In this document: positions 43,425-54,323 of the stretch, in pieces
How positions within the stretch are numbered: the stretch's first letter is position 1
Layout: every line of letters starts with the position of its first letter
Assembly (NCBI RefSeq): GCF_026914185.1
Contig: NC_070558.1
Span: forward strand, 7,635,501-7,699,500
Length of the DNA stretch: 64,000 bases
Source of the DNA: Puccinia triticina
Lineage: Eukaryota; Basidiomycota; Pucciniomycetes; Pucciniales; Pucciniaceae
Direction of reading: 5' to 3'
Made by a program: the position numbers and the translations under genes
Notes under the pieces: generated by a model
What the model was told of the DNA's origin: nothing
Seen by the model: only the letters and a program-made list of their open reading frames with translations
Database searches by the model: none

Positions 43425-45922
43425 TAATTGCTATCTAAGCAGCTAACTTGAATTCTGTTAGCACTTTGGGGGCTGAGGTGTGGAAAAGCAGGCAAGGACA
43501 ACATGCATATTCATCTGAGAGAGTGGAATGATCAGCAACAGGGGAAAAAAGAGAGAAATGTAGATATTGTCTTTACCAAAAAGCTTGCACCTCGTTTGCC
43601 TCGATTTGGTATTGACATAAGACATACAGTTGTTTTTTCTCCGGGGTTTTATCCTGACATCTGTCAGACAAGGCCGACACCGGAAATTACCCTTGGAGCC
43701 ACCATTCTCCAGTAGATGATGTTGGAGTAGAGTCAGTGAAAATCCAAGCTCATATTCAGAACCAGGGCAGTTTGTAGACCCTGGGACCCATCCCTCAGCT
43801 TTCCGACTCATCGCCCTCTGCTCCAACGGAGGACTTGGACATCTCGGACACCCCTCTTAATTGTTATTTCATGACGCCAAGGGCCTGCTTACACCCCGTC
43901 TTCTCCCTTGGTGGCCGTTCAGCCCCAGTTGCTTCCGCCAGCCCCGCTCTGGCAGTTTTTTTTCTTCTTTTTTTTTTAAAGTGCAGTTTGTTGTACATTG
44001 CGCACTATGAGGTACCAACTATTGTATGTAAGCTAAAGCTAATGATAGAAAGAGAGGGATGTCCCGCAAGACTACAACCATTTCTGACACAAAATGCAAT
44101 CTAATATAAATGGTAACAGAAAAAGGAAAAGAAGCAACATGAAGAAAAAGGAAAAGAAAAGAAAGGTAAGGAAGATGAGGAGATCCTGGTCTGGCAGTAT
44201 TGGGCAGTAAACTGCAGAGGCGGTTTGGATACATCAGGCCACCAGTGTACTACATAATACGCATGCGGTTCAGTATGCCAAAGGCCGCTTGGCACCCTGT
44301 CCCCCCCCCTTGGGCGGCTCCCCAATTCCGCAGGCCTCGCCCTGCCGGTACCAAGTGGTTTCTAACTCAAGGGGCAATCCGCTGGCTGCACCCCTGTTGG
44401 GCGGCTGCTTGATTGCGCCGGCCTTGCCCTGCCAGTAGCAATTTCTAACTCAAGGGGCGCTCTGCTGGCGGCCGGATGGCGTTGCCATGTGAAACATGGA
44501 GAGTTGGCTCCCTGGCGGTAGGAATAACTTGGCCGCCAACTGTACGCCTCACAGCCAAGTAACCCACAATAAGATGGGAATTTGACTGTACGCCTCAACC
44601 CCTGACTTACAGCACCGCGGAAATGGGGTAAAGGCCACCTGCCAGATTGATTCAAGTGGCTCCAAGCAACCAGGCTTGGACTTTAAACCATTCGGATAGG
44701 TGGCCAAGTTGTGGTTTGTTTAAAACCCGGCCCTCCTAAACGTACATACTTTTTTTTTTCTTAACACATGTACAGACATGAGATTATGTATTGTACATAT
44801 GTAATGTTTCAAATCAATATAACTGAACAGGTCAAAAACCGTTCCAGAGAACAGGGGCGCTCGATGGCTCACTCAACGGTGAGCTCGGTGTCTCACATTT
44901 CTCAGCTTGCTCAAGGGATTGCATTGGCCTTAAACAGCCTTGAAATAATGATCTGAAAAAGGCATGAAGAGGATAGTGGTGGAAAAACTATGTACATCGA
45001 AACAGGGGGATGGCTTTTTGAGAATTTGACAGGCTTGTGAATTCTATTTGGTGAACATGAGAGAACAGTGTGATTAGTTCTTTTTTTTTTGAGATTTTGA
45101 CAGGCCTTTTGCTGGGCCTCAGAGAGAGAGCTGCTGGATTTTTTAGAAGCTGGGTTTGCCTTCAGGATTTTATGCAACTCAACCTTGAGAAATTATACAC
45201 TCAGTTTAGCTAAGCACTGAGGCATTTTGTTTGACTTTTTTGCCCAGGCCCAGTCTGGTGGCAATGAAATTAAGGAAATTAATGATTCTTTTTTGCCCAA
45301 AATCCATCCATCTGACATCTGATCAGCTCTGCTAAGGCCCCATTTGGACATACTGTTATATGTCATAATTGGGGCAAATTTATAATGTGCAACCAAAAAT
45401 TCAAATTACTGAAACCCTCAGGGGTCACACCTCATAAATTCACACATTTATGGCATATAATGTGGCATCCAAACAGGGCCCAAATCTTCATCAGATTTCA
45501 GATTCATGCGAATTAAAATAATCCACAGTATACTGCTGCCAAATAGAGCCTAAATTATTCTTTCAGATATGAGATTGGTTGTATTTTTTCTGTGGAAAAA
45601 GACATGGACTGGGTAAACCTATCCACCTATGTTGTAAGCTGTAACTTCTAGTGGCTTGTAGGATATATGTCTGCAAATGAAAGTACAGCGGCACAGCCGC
45701 CTTGATCTCTAGTGTATGCTAAATTCATGATGAATTTATGTTTAACTTATGCTCAATTGAGCTGAAGGCACTTTGGAAAGGAGTTGAATTCAATTGAAAA
45801 CCAGCTCCAACTTGAATTTAGTTATTACTGAAACTATTTTAGAAGACATTTTCAACTACATTGCAAAGAAATATCTAACAATTGGCAGAAACAAGGTATT
45901 TACCACGGGAATCATATATTTC
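43425..45922. other. intergenic; short ~100-bp duplication, no gene recognised
   Basis: Two diverged copies of a GC-rich unit, CCC-TTGGGCGGCT...CCTTGCCCTGCC...TTTCTAACTCAAGGGGC, lie at about 44305-44375 and 44393-44460. Open frames are short and without features. Confidence 0.4.
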
Positions 45923-46250
45923 TAGAGCTGGCCCCTATCATCCGTTGGCGGGTACTTGGCACCCGCAGGCGGGTACCTGTGGCAGTGCGCAGGTATCCTC
46001 CGGCGGGTGCAGGTGTCCAGTCTGGGTCCAAATTCAGGCAGGTACCCGCACAAAAATTGCCATTCTGCACAGCTCTGCTTGCCCCTAGTGCCAATTGGCG
46101 GTTACTAGGTACCTGTGGGCGGGTACCTGTGGAAGTACACAGGTAAAAGCCAGCGGGTGCTGGGTATGGGTACAGGTGTCCATTCTGGGTCAAAATTCAG
46201 GAAGGTACCTGCACCCGCTGCGGGTACCCAGGTTAAAAGTGCCAGCTCTA
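45923..46250. mobile_element. hAT-type MITE, 328 bp
   Basis: The ends TAGAGCTGGC (45923) and GCCAGCTCTA (to 46250) are inverted. The flanks TATATTTC (45915-45922) and TATACTTC (46251-46258) form an 8-bp duplication with one change. The interior is GC-rich with many CGGGTACC units. No coding capacity. Confidence 0.8.
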
Positions 46251-46968
46251 TATACTTCATTCTATCATGTGTTTATCATAAATCTCAAAAAGCTTGAGAC
46301 ATGTTAGTGCACAAGAAGACACACATGTAAGTTTGTGTGACACATTCTTTAGTTGCTGAAGTTTTTCAAAAAATATTTGAAGTTCTGGGAAAAGTCCAGC
46401 GAAAAAAAACCTCATATTAATCAGGAGTTGTGTATGACTTCAGAAAATATCCCCAAAATCATTTGTGTACATATGGCTGAATGTTATAAACAATTTTTGA
46501 AGGGTCCACCTAAGCCCCTGGCTCTGCATGAGCACTCAGGCTGGCATCACTTGGCTCAGTGATGAAAAATGTGACACACCAGCACAAATGTGTAAATTTG
46601 TGTGCCACATTCTTCAGCTGCTAAATTTTGTCCCAAGGGAGTTAGAATTCTGGGACAAGTCCAGGGGAACCTCAGATTACCCAGGGTTTGTGAATTAATT
46701 CAGAAAATCTCCTCAACAGGATTTCTGTACTGATGGATGAAAATCAGATACCATTCTTAAAGATTTCAGCTAATTCACCCCTGGGATTGCGGAGCACTCA
46801 TCTTGGCATGATATTGGGAGATGGTCTACGTGTCACACAAATGCGCGCGCGTACGTTTGTGTGACACAATGTGTCACAGAAACCCGCACAGGTTACATGG
46901 TTGTGTGACAGCTGGCCCTACAGCACCAAAGTCAAACCGTAGTACCAGAGCAAAATCAGACCTCCCAC
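46251..46968. other. intergenic, no gene recognised
   Basis: AT-rich sequence with a repeated phrase, TTTGTGTGACACATTCTT / AATTTGTGTGCCACATTCTT, about 280 bp apart. No gene was supported. Confidence 0.4.
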
Positions 46969-47491
46969 TAGAGCTGACACTTTGCACCTGGGTACCCGCG
47001 GCGGGTGTGGGTACCTGCCTGAATTTTGACCCAGAATGCCCAGAATGGATGCCCGCATCCATACCCAGAACCCGCTGGAAGTTACCTGCGTACTTCCATG
47101 GGTACCCGTCCACAGGTACCTAGTACCCGCCAATGGGCACTAGGGGCAAGCAGAGCTGTGCAGAATGGCAATTTGTGCGCGGGTACCTGCCTGAATTTGG
47201 CTGGCACTTTGAACCCGGGTACCCGCAGCGGGTGCAGGTACCTTCCTGAATTTTGACCCAGAATGGACACCTGTACCCATACCCCGCACCCGCTGGCTTT
47301 TACCTGTGTACTTCCACAGGTACCTAGTAACCGCCAATTGGCACTAGGGGCAAGCAGAGCTGTGCAGAATGGAAATTTGTGCGCGGGTACCTGCCTGAAT
47401 TTGGACCCAGACTGGACACCCGCACCTGCACCCGGCGGATACCTGCGCTCTTCCACAGGTACCCGCCAACGGGTACTAGGGACCAGCTCTA
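46969..47491. mobile_element. hAT-type MITE, 523 bp, same family as 45923-46250
   Basis: It begins TAGAGCTGAC (46969) and ends ACCAGCTCTA (47491), flanked by a perfect 8-bp duplication CCTCCCAC (46961-46968 and 47492-47499). The segment CACTAGGGGCAAGCAGAGCT is present twice (about 47138 and 47342), suggesting an internal duplication or a nested copy. Confidence 0.85.
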
Positions 47492-47499
47492 CCTCCCAC

Positions 47500-48775
47500 A
47501 GTATCACTACACTCCATCCAAAGTTTTCACCATGTGTAATAGAAACAACTTAGAAATAACTGGCAGCTTTTTGGTGTGTGCCCTGAAAATAAATACAAAA
47601 ACCATTTCAGAGAAAACTACTGGGTATGGGTTTCCAAAGAGTTCAAAAATCATGATAATTGAGATATGAGGAACTTTGGTCAAGCTTGAGGATCAAGTAA
47701 AACTTATCATTAAAATGGCCTTGTTTTCAGCATAGGTGTGGTATACATTTTACACATGGATTACACAATACATCAAGTATTGTTCCAGATCCTTTCAGGA
47801 TATTTTGTGGCAGACATGAACCTTGCCTTCAAACCAGCATCTAAGTGAGATCCAACCAAATCTATGACTGAGTTAAGAGATGGCACTTGCACGCAAGTGC
47901 TGAGGAAACTCCCATGGTGAAGGTAATTGAAAAACCCAATCAACTCATTGAAATCACCTCTCAAGTTGTCATCTAGCTTGAAAAAGTTGTTATATAAGTG
48001 CAAAAAATCACAGAGCTCCAAAAACTGGTATTCATGTCATGCAAAAGGTCTCTCAAAATAAAGGTAAAGCCTTGGGGATGGAAATCACCACTCAATCAAA
48101 TAAATTTTACGGTGGTCAAGAGGAAAAGCCACTTCAAATCAAGGCAATAGCAAGACTTGTGTGAGGAAAAAGCACCTTTCTGTTAGCTGGCATAGGATTT
48201 GGAAAGTCAAGGATCTTGGAATTGTATTTTAACCTGTTACCATCCTCCACAAACCAGGTTGTGATGGTGCTCAACCCACTGGATGTGTTGGGCAACAACC
48301 AGGTGGAGGAGAAGATAATATCCAATTTGACAAAGCTTACTTTCAATAGGAAGGTTGCAAAGGATATCAAGTGCAAAGTATACAATTTTGTGTATCTCAG
48401 TCCTGAGATTTTCATGAAAAACAAAATGTGGGATGAAATTTAGTTCAGCTTGTAATTTGAACAACACCTGGGCCTTATTATTGTTGATGAAGCCCATATG
48501 ATCTACATATGGGGAATTGTTGAGACCTCACATGGAAAGAAGTCATTCAATTTCTCCATAATTGTACAAATTCAAGACTTTTCAATATTCCATCCATATT
48601 ATGGCCAAATAGGCTTGCATCTACAGTTTTGAAACAAAGCTCCAATCCTTTTACTTTCTGCAACATGCTGTAGAATTGCTTTGTATTCTATTTTGATAAG
48701 CATGAAATTGAAAACCAAGCTAATTGCTAATCAACATGATTTGAGGCGAGTTAACTCAGACCAATTTTTTCAAAA
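47500..48775. other. intergenic, no gene recognised
   Basis: Short opposing open frames around 48130-48500 have no domain features. Nothing else could be supported. Confidence 0.4.
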
Positions 48776-48990
48776 CAGGCACCCGGCACCGCCTGGCGGG
48801 TCCCACGGGTCTTTTAGGCGGGTACCAGCGGTACCCGCCAGCTTTTTTCATCAAGAGGTGTCCTCAATGACCAGAATGGATGAGTCATCAAGAGGTCCTC
48901 CCCTCAATGACCCAAACAGGTTGGTCATTGAGTGGAGGATCTCTCAATGACCAGAACAGCAATTACTGATCTGTTCCGGTCATCAAACAG
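48776..48990. repeat. GGTACC-rich fragment followed by CAATGACC palindromes
   Basis: A short CGCCTGGCGGGT / GCGGGTACC module (48776-48840) resembles the subterminal DNA of the hAT element and its MITEs. It is followed by GGTCATTGAGTGGAGGA-type palindromic units related to those at 30.5 kb. Confidence 0.6.
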
Positions 48991-49780
48991 GTTGGTGTAG
49001 TGGGAGAAAGTGTCTGCTGACACAAAGTTTTAGAACCACTCTCCGCAAGATTATCCTGGAGAAATTTGCGGGGTGACTTGGAGAACTCCACTCTCCACCA
49101 ATGTTGTAGGGCTCCAAGCAGGGTAAATAAATTAAAGAAAGTATAATAATAAAGCTCTGCAGAATTCAGCCGTAAAATAAAGCTGCACTGGATAAAAGAA
49201 GATAACTCTGCCACAAAGCTCTGTGAAAGCGCAAGAAAACAGTTGTAAAGCAAGCAAAACCACATGGGTAAATCAATTTAAAAAAGTAACCTTTGCTCCA
49301 CAAGGTGCGCAAAGTAAAAAGAAACACAAGAGTCCGCAAAGTAAAGGAGAGTCTGTGGAGAGTATGCGGCAGAATCCACCCTCCCCCACCGTATTTTTAT
49401 AGAGAAAAGAAAGAGAACTAAAGGATATCCTCCGCACACCATCCCCCAACTCCCTTCATACGCGCACAATTTTTATATCTGCCAAGTGCTATACACACAC
49501 ACGCATGTCATCTGCCAAGCTCCGCTCTCAAGCTAACTCCTGTCTTGTCCGCTGCTTGCCTTCACCCGCCATTGAAATCCTCTCCCTAGCTTCTACGCCC
49601 GTTTCTAGCCTATGATGGCAGGATCCCACACACCACCTCTACTTCAGCTACACCCGCTGATGTAGCCTGCTTTGGCTGCAGCGGATTCCCCCAATCACTG
49701 TTTCTGCTGACCTGCTCATTTCAATTCCAGCTCCGCTGTTGAGCTCTGGCACCAGGCAGCTGCGCACCGCCGCCTTGCGG
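48991..49780. other. possible LTR remnant, no gene recognised
   Basis: Composition and phrases (CTCCGC, repeated AAAGCTCTG) resemble the LTR-like sequences at 32.1 and 51.4 kb, and a TATTTTTATAGAG motif occurs near 49391. No boundaries could be set. Confidence 0.3.
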
Positions 49781-49789
49781 CCTTTATCT

Positions 49790-49840
49790 GGATGATGAAG
49801 AACCAAGCGCACAACTTTTGCGCTTGGTTCTTCATCATCC
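49790..49840. repeat. perfect 22-bp hairpin with 7-nt loop
   Basis: GGATGATGAAGAACCAAGCG plus CA (49790-49811) and its exact complement (49819-49840) flank CAACTTT. Confidence 0.9.
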
Positions 49841-49929
49841 ACAATCTGCAGTCATTGATCCGCCTCATCTGTACTACACACTGATTGCTCCATGGACACT
49901 TTTGCCACATGTGCCAGAATTGATCACCC

Positions 49930-50275
49930 CATTGTTCATGTTCATTGAGGGTACTCCCCCAACAACCAGCACACACTTGTCATTGAGGGGAGTTGTCACT
50001 CCACTTGATGATTGCACCAGGACTTTACTTGATGATCTGTCCTGGCCAATGACCATTCTATTGTCAGTCATCTAGGGCAGTTCAAAGTGGTCCAACAACC
50101 AGGGGTCCGGGGGTTACCCAATTGATCTGGCGGGGGAAAGCTGTGCTTGGGGGCGTTACCCAGGTACCACACTGCCTTTTCCAAAAAAACAGGCACCTGG
50201 CACCGCCTGGTGGGTGTGGGTGGTACCCGCCCACAGGTGCCGTGTACCGCCAAACGGGTACCTGTCAAAATTCTC
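49930..50275. repeat. palindromic CAATGACC units and GGTACC module
   Basis: At 49940-50070 are diverged TCATTGAGG / CCAATGACC units. At about 50155-50270 is a GGTACC-rich module with CACCGCCTGGTGGGTG, like the module at 48776 and the interior ends of the hAT element. Confidence 0.55.
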
Positions 50276-50477
50276 TAGTCTCCTTCATTCCTCTCTGTAG
50301 GTTGGGTAAGTCTTGCTTACTTGGTTGGGACTGTATCCTTTTGTTGACCTAGCTTAGATGCAACAATACCAAAATCTTTCCAGCTTCATCTAAAAAACAG
50401 AGTCAGAAGTGTTAGTCCGTCTTCCGTGCTTTTATCCTGACAATAAATAAATTTTGTTGTCAGAATTCTTGTGTAGT

Positions 50478-51010
50478 ATCATAGAGGGGCAGGTCTTTCA
50501 AACCACCCATAAAATTTTTAATAGCTTCTTACATCTTTGAAATATTATAACTGGTTTTTCCCCCTGGCAGAACTGCCACCAGTCTCAAAGGAGTTCTCAC
50601 ACTGCTTTGTTTATGCACTCCTTGCATTAGTATGTCATCATCTTTCATTATTTCTAACCCCACTTTTTGGCTGTATTTAGTATCTTCTGAAACCACTTAT
50701 ACACAGCCCACCAGCTAAAATTTCTCATCCAGGGTCCCCCTTGAAGCTAAAATCCCTCAAATTTGTCTATATAAGGATCTCTCTCCCCCAGTTGTTTTTC
50801 CCTCAGCTCATTACTCCCCAGTTATTTAATTACCACTCTCACACTTACCATCACCACCTTACATCACAACAACCCTTATATTTTCAAATAACTACTGAAC
50901 TCACTCTCAACTCTCACATACCTTTCATTGAACCTCTTCATCTGGAACAGACCAATCCTATCACTTGATTAAAACTTGCCAAGCTTGCCTTGGTGAGTCT
51001 TAACATCTGA
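50478..51010. repeat. old LTR pieces related to the gypsy-2 LTR
   Basis: AGAGGGGCAGGTCTTTCAAA plus CCACCC at about 50483 matches the 3' part of the gypsy-2 LTR (16373), and a TATA region (TCTATATAAGGATCTCTC, about 50767) matches its promoter region (15800). The order is reversed relative to the intact LTR, so this is a rearranged or two-copy remnant. Confidence 0.55.
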
Positions 51011-51623
51011 TAACAGAAGGGCATAGTTTGCACCTCCACCATCCCCTTCACCATTCAGCAAAAGTGTTTCACAGCCAATTTTGAGTTTTACAACAATTGG
51101 TATATTTTTTCTGCTTTGTCAATCTTGCTGTTTGTGTTGTTGGTACCTGCATTCATCAATAGGATGCACTCAGTTTTTCCAAACACCCAGGCAGCTTGGG
51201 CTGCAGAGGGAGGTTTGCTTTACTTACCAAAATCTGCAGCTGTATTGGTTCTTGGCACCCTCCTTATCTTGTGAGCGCAGTGCCAGTCCCCTGCACATTT
51301 ATTCTTACATATTTGTCTGCAAAATTGATGATGGAGTCAGCCTGGTTTGATTTAAGTAATCAAACCACGGTGTGAGAATGAAAGCTGGTTAGTCGGTAGA
51401 AATGTCCGCTGACCGCCTCCTTCAAGAATATTATTGTCTGGGCTGTGTGATTTTTGGTAACTCGGCTCTGCACTGCTACTTGCCACTAGCCTTCAGCGCT
51501 CCTCTACTGAGCCTGATCTATAGCGTAATAATCCGCAAGTGAATAAAGCTCCGCCCTTTGTAAGCACAAAATCCGCAAGTAACTCTCAAAGTAAAGATAA
51601 AATCCCAATAATCCTCTCATAAC
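51011..51623. other. intergenic / LTR-like, no gene recognised
   Basis: From about 51370 the sequence resembles the LTR-like DNA that resumes after the miniature element at 52271. No gene was supported. Confidence 0.35.
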
Positions 51624-51628
51624 TCTTG

Positions 51629-51843
51629 TGTAGAGACTGTAAAATGAAGATGTGTCTGGTGAGAGTCGAACTCACGACCTCAGCTATGCTGAGACACATA
51701 CTAGAGTGCTGCCTTTACCAACTAGGCTACAGACGCTTGTGGCTGCCAGCTGGGTGGTTGGTTGGTAGTGCTCATGGGTCGATCCAACAGCCCTCCATAC
51801 TGTGATGATACATCATGGTAGCAGACTAACAGACAACTCAACA
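51629..51843 (-). repeat. TRIM-1 LTR, left copy (3' LTR)
   Basis: 215 bp, TG..CA ends, contains one tRNA-like unit. Confidence 0.88.
51652..51736 (-). tRNA. tRNA-like Pol III unit in TRIM-1 LTR (left)
   Basis: The minus strand gives an acceptor pairing (GCGTCTG with CAGACAC, one mismatch), a D arm with box A (TAGCCTAGTTGG), a long variable-arm-like hairpin CTCAGC-ATA-GCTGAG, a perfect T arm GTGAG-TTCGACT-CTCAC with box B, and a TTTT about 10 nt downstream. The anticodon arm is irregular (GCAC..GTGT around 8 nt), so identity and function as an acceptor are doubtful. A tRNA-derived transcription unit is the safer reading. Confidence 0.5.
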
Positions 51844-52038
51844 CCCCCCCTTGCTACATGATGGGAAGTGGGGATTGACCCCAAGAGAGAGTGGGAATGA
51901 GACCCAGGAAAGATGATCAGCATAGGGATTGAACCCGTGATCTAGATGTAGGCTTATAGGGGTTTGTGTGGTCTTACAAGTAAGCATTCACAAATTCATC
52001 AAGTCTCTATTGTAAGTGAGTAGCGCTCAGGTAGCTCT

Positions 52039-52050
52039 GGGCTCATAACC
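52039..52050 (-). other. TRIM-1 primer-binding site (half-tRNA type)
   Basis: The plus strand reads GGGCTCATAACC directly before the right LTR. This equals the anticodon stem-loop of eukaryotic initiator tRNA-Met, so the minus-strand GGTTATGAGCCC would pair with it as in copia and Ty5. Confidence 0.7.
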
Positions 52051-52265
52051 TGTAGAGACTGTAAAATGAAGATGTGTCTGGTGAGAGTCAAACTCACGAC
52101 CTCAGCTATGCTGAGACACATACTAGAGTGCTGCCTTTACCAACTAGGCTACAGACGCTTGTGGCTGCCAGCTGGGTGGTTGGTTGGTAGTGCTCATGGG
52201 TCAATCCAACAGCCCTCCATACTGTGGTGATACATCATGGTAGCAGACTAACAGACAACTCAACA
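52051..52265 (-). repeat. TRIM-1 LTR, right copy (5' LTR)
   Basis: 215 bp, TG..CA ends, contains the second tRNA-like unit. Confidence 0.88.
52074..52158 (-). tRNA. tRNA-like Pol III unit in TRIM-1 LTR (right)
   Basis: Same structure as the left unit, but the T loop reads TTTGACT in place of TTCGACT, which weakens box B. It is therefore more likely to be a non-functional relic. Confidence 0.4.
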
Positions 52266-52270
52266 TCTTG

Positions 52271-53384
52271 TACGTTTGTAGTTGTCAGTACAATGATGAG
52301 TATTCTGTAAGATGATAGAATAATAGATGGGGTCCAAGATCTCCCTTCTCCCGTCCTTCCCTCCACACACATTGCCGTTCCCACCCAATCCCGCACGTCT
52401 GACACTTTCCCGCACTAGTCCTCCAGCTCCGCCCGCTATCCCGCTTGTCACTTTCCCAGACTCCGCTCCTCTCCGACGCTTGACCTCCCACCGTCCTCTG
52501 TCTAGCCCCCGTCAGTCGGTCTCTTGCCACCACCTCCACCCCAGTTCCGCCCGCCGGTGGAACCCGCTTTGGCTGTTGTGACTCTCCCGCCAATGTACCG
52601 CTGCTACCAGTCCACGTGTGTAGTCCCGCCGCAGTCCAGCCCTGTCTTTCCCGCTCCAATCCAAATACCCAATCCAAAATCCGCGATCCGCATTCTGTGA
52701 TCCGCAATCCGCAATCTGTGCATTCCAGTCTGTGCGTGACTTTCCGTAAGCTTTCTTAGCGTGCTTTCCTGACCTCATCCTCAGTGCTTATGTCACCGGA
52801 ATGCATTCTGCCTGAGCGGCTTTGTGCATTCCCGCCCGCGCTATCCCCGCGTGGACATTCTACCGCTCTCACCTATATAAATCACCACAACGGATGTTGC
52901 AGCATTTTCACCCTAAAAGAAGGAATGGAAGATGTTTAAAAATTCCAAAATCCAGATGCTCAATGCCAAATGGTTTATAGACAAAACAATGATGATATAT
53001 TGGCCAAAATGGTGGAAAATAAAAAAATGAAGGGATTTTGGTAAGAATGGGAGACAGTAGAGATTCAGAGAATGATGAAAAAGTACCTTTTTGGTTCTTG
53101 ATTTGTTGGATATGGCTGATTTTGGCTGAGGAATGGGGGGTTGAAGCAAAAAAGGCTGACGGAAATCAAAACAAATGGAGAGGCTTTCCAGAAAAATCCA
53201 AGATGCTTGCGCTTGAGAGGAGGAGAAAGATAAGGCTTTGTGTCTTTTTCTTTTATTTGATCAAATACTGGCTCACTGGCGGGGGGGAGGGGGGTGTGAT
53301 TTGTATGGTGAGGCTGTGACGGATTTTGGTTGATAAAAATTGGATTATTCAGCTTGGATGAGCCGCTCGCAACAAAGATGTTTA
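52271..53384. other. LTR-like sequence with TATA box, then intergenic
   Basis: C-rich DNA from 52330 leads to CTATATAAAT at 52873-52882, in the same context as 32855. After 52900 nothing was recognised; a small plus-strand open frame at 53038-53319 has no features. Confidence 0.4.
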
Positions 53385-54323
53385 TTAGGAGTGGGAACCG
53401 TCCGCAGGGCAGAAAAGAACTTGAATTTTTCCAATGAGATGTTTCTCATGATTTAAGAGACCATCCCAATTACAAATCTCTTGAAAGTATTCTTTGGTTG
53501 TGTTATCTGTTGGATCTGCTTTAAGCAGATGATAAAATGCAACCACGATTGCCACCCTCATATGAGCTGATGAAAAGGGGAAAATGGCAATAAGGGGCCC
53601 CAGGTGATGTGCACGATTTGTCTTGTGTGAGGACATCACCTGGCTAATCAGATGTTCTTTCCCGAATATTTTCATGAACATTTCCAGATTGCCTGGGCAG
53701 TTATCAGAGTCCAATGGTGGTTAAAAGTCAACATCCATGGGTTCAGGTGTGAGTGAGTGAAGAAAACTCATTCTACCAACGTACCAATCACTTGAGTTGA
53801 TACGGGCGTCTTAACGATATCTATTTGGGGAAGGCGGATTGGTGAAAAAGGTACTATGAGTATGATGACATACCGGGAAGAGATTGAATAGTAATTAAAT
53901 AAATAAAACAAACCTGCTTCCCATTTCCATTGTGATCCTACAGTACCTACTAGAAAATCATTTTCGTTGATCAAAGGCCTAACATACGAGATCATTCCTT
54001 GCACGTGAAGCAGAAGCTTCCCAGGGGCCGGTATATAACGGAGCAAGTTTGCCGTAAGGCTCAAGAGACCATACAAGGCAGATAGGGCCATAGGTGATAT
54101 AGCGTCTGGGAAATTGGTTTTGACTCCACGCAAAGAACAAGCGAGAACTATAAGCCATTCCTTGACTTGCTTGTCCTTGGTACTGCGCGTATCCAGAATT
54201 GTTTTGAACCCCTGATATGTTAAGCGAGCTGGATATTCAGGTGTAAATTCAGTCCGCTGCACTTCTTGTATGAACATGATGCATGGGTCATTTTGCTTCA
54301 AGTGTTTCTCCTCGATTTTGACT
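53385..54323 (-). CDS. hypothetical protein, internal and 3' exons
   Basis: A coding-like frame is open on the minus strand from about 54330 to 53768 and appears to enter through an acceptor near 54313 (GGGGTCAG). It contains SVKIEEKHLKQNDPC, TYQGFKTILDTRSTKDKQVKEW and NLLRYIPAPGKLLLHVQGM, hydrophobic in part. A second open stretch, 53714-53385, with AIFPFSSAHMRVAIVVAFYHLL, may be the next exon, but its acceptor was not found. The product is not recognised. It may belong to the gene that starts with a signal peptide at 55808; that link is unproven. Confidence 0.35.

Larger units (their letters stand above)
51629..52265 (-). mobile_element. miniature LTR retrotransposon (TRIM) carrying tRNA-like units in its LTRs
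   Basis: Two 215-bp direct repeats (51629-51843, 52051-52265) begin TGTAGAGAC and end CTCAACA. The whole is flanked by a perfect 5-bp duplication TCTTG (51624-51628, 52266-52270). The 207-bp interior has no coding capacity. On the minus strand the 5' LTR (right copy) is followed at once by GGTTATGAGCCC, complementary to the anticodon arm of initiator tRNA-Met, and a G-run abuts the 3' LTR. Three differences between the LTRs were noticed (two G/A and one A/G). It must be moved by enzymes of an autonomous element. Confidence 0.9.

Noticed and set aside
51652..51736. Functional tRNA gene with assigned anticodon
   Set aside because: The anticodon arm cannot be folded into a normal 5-bp stem and 7-nt loop, so I report it only as a tRNA-like unit.
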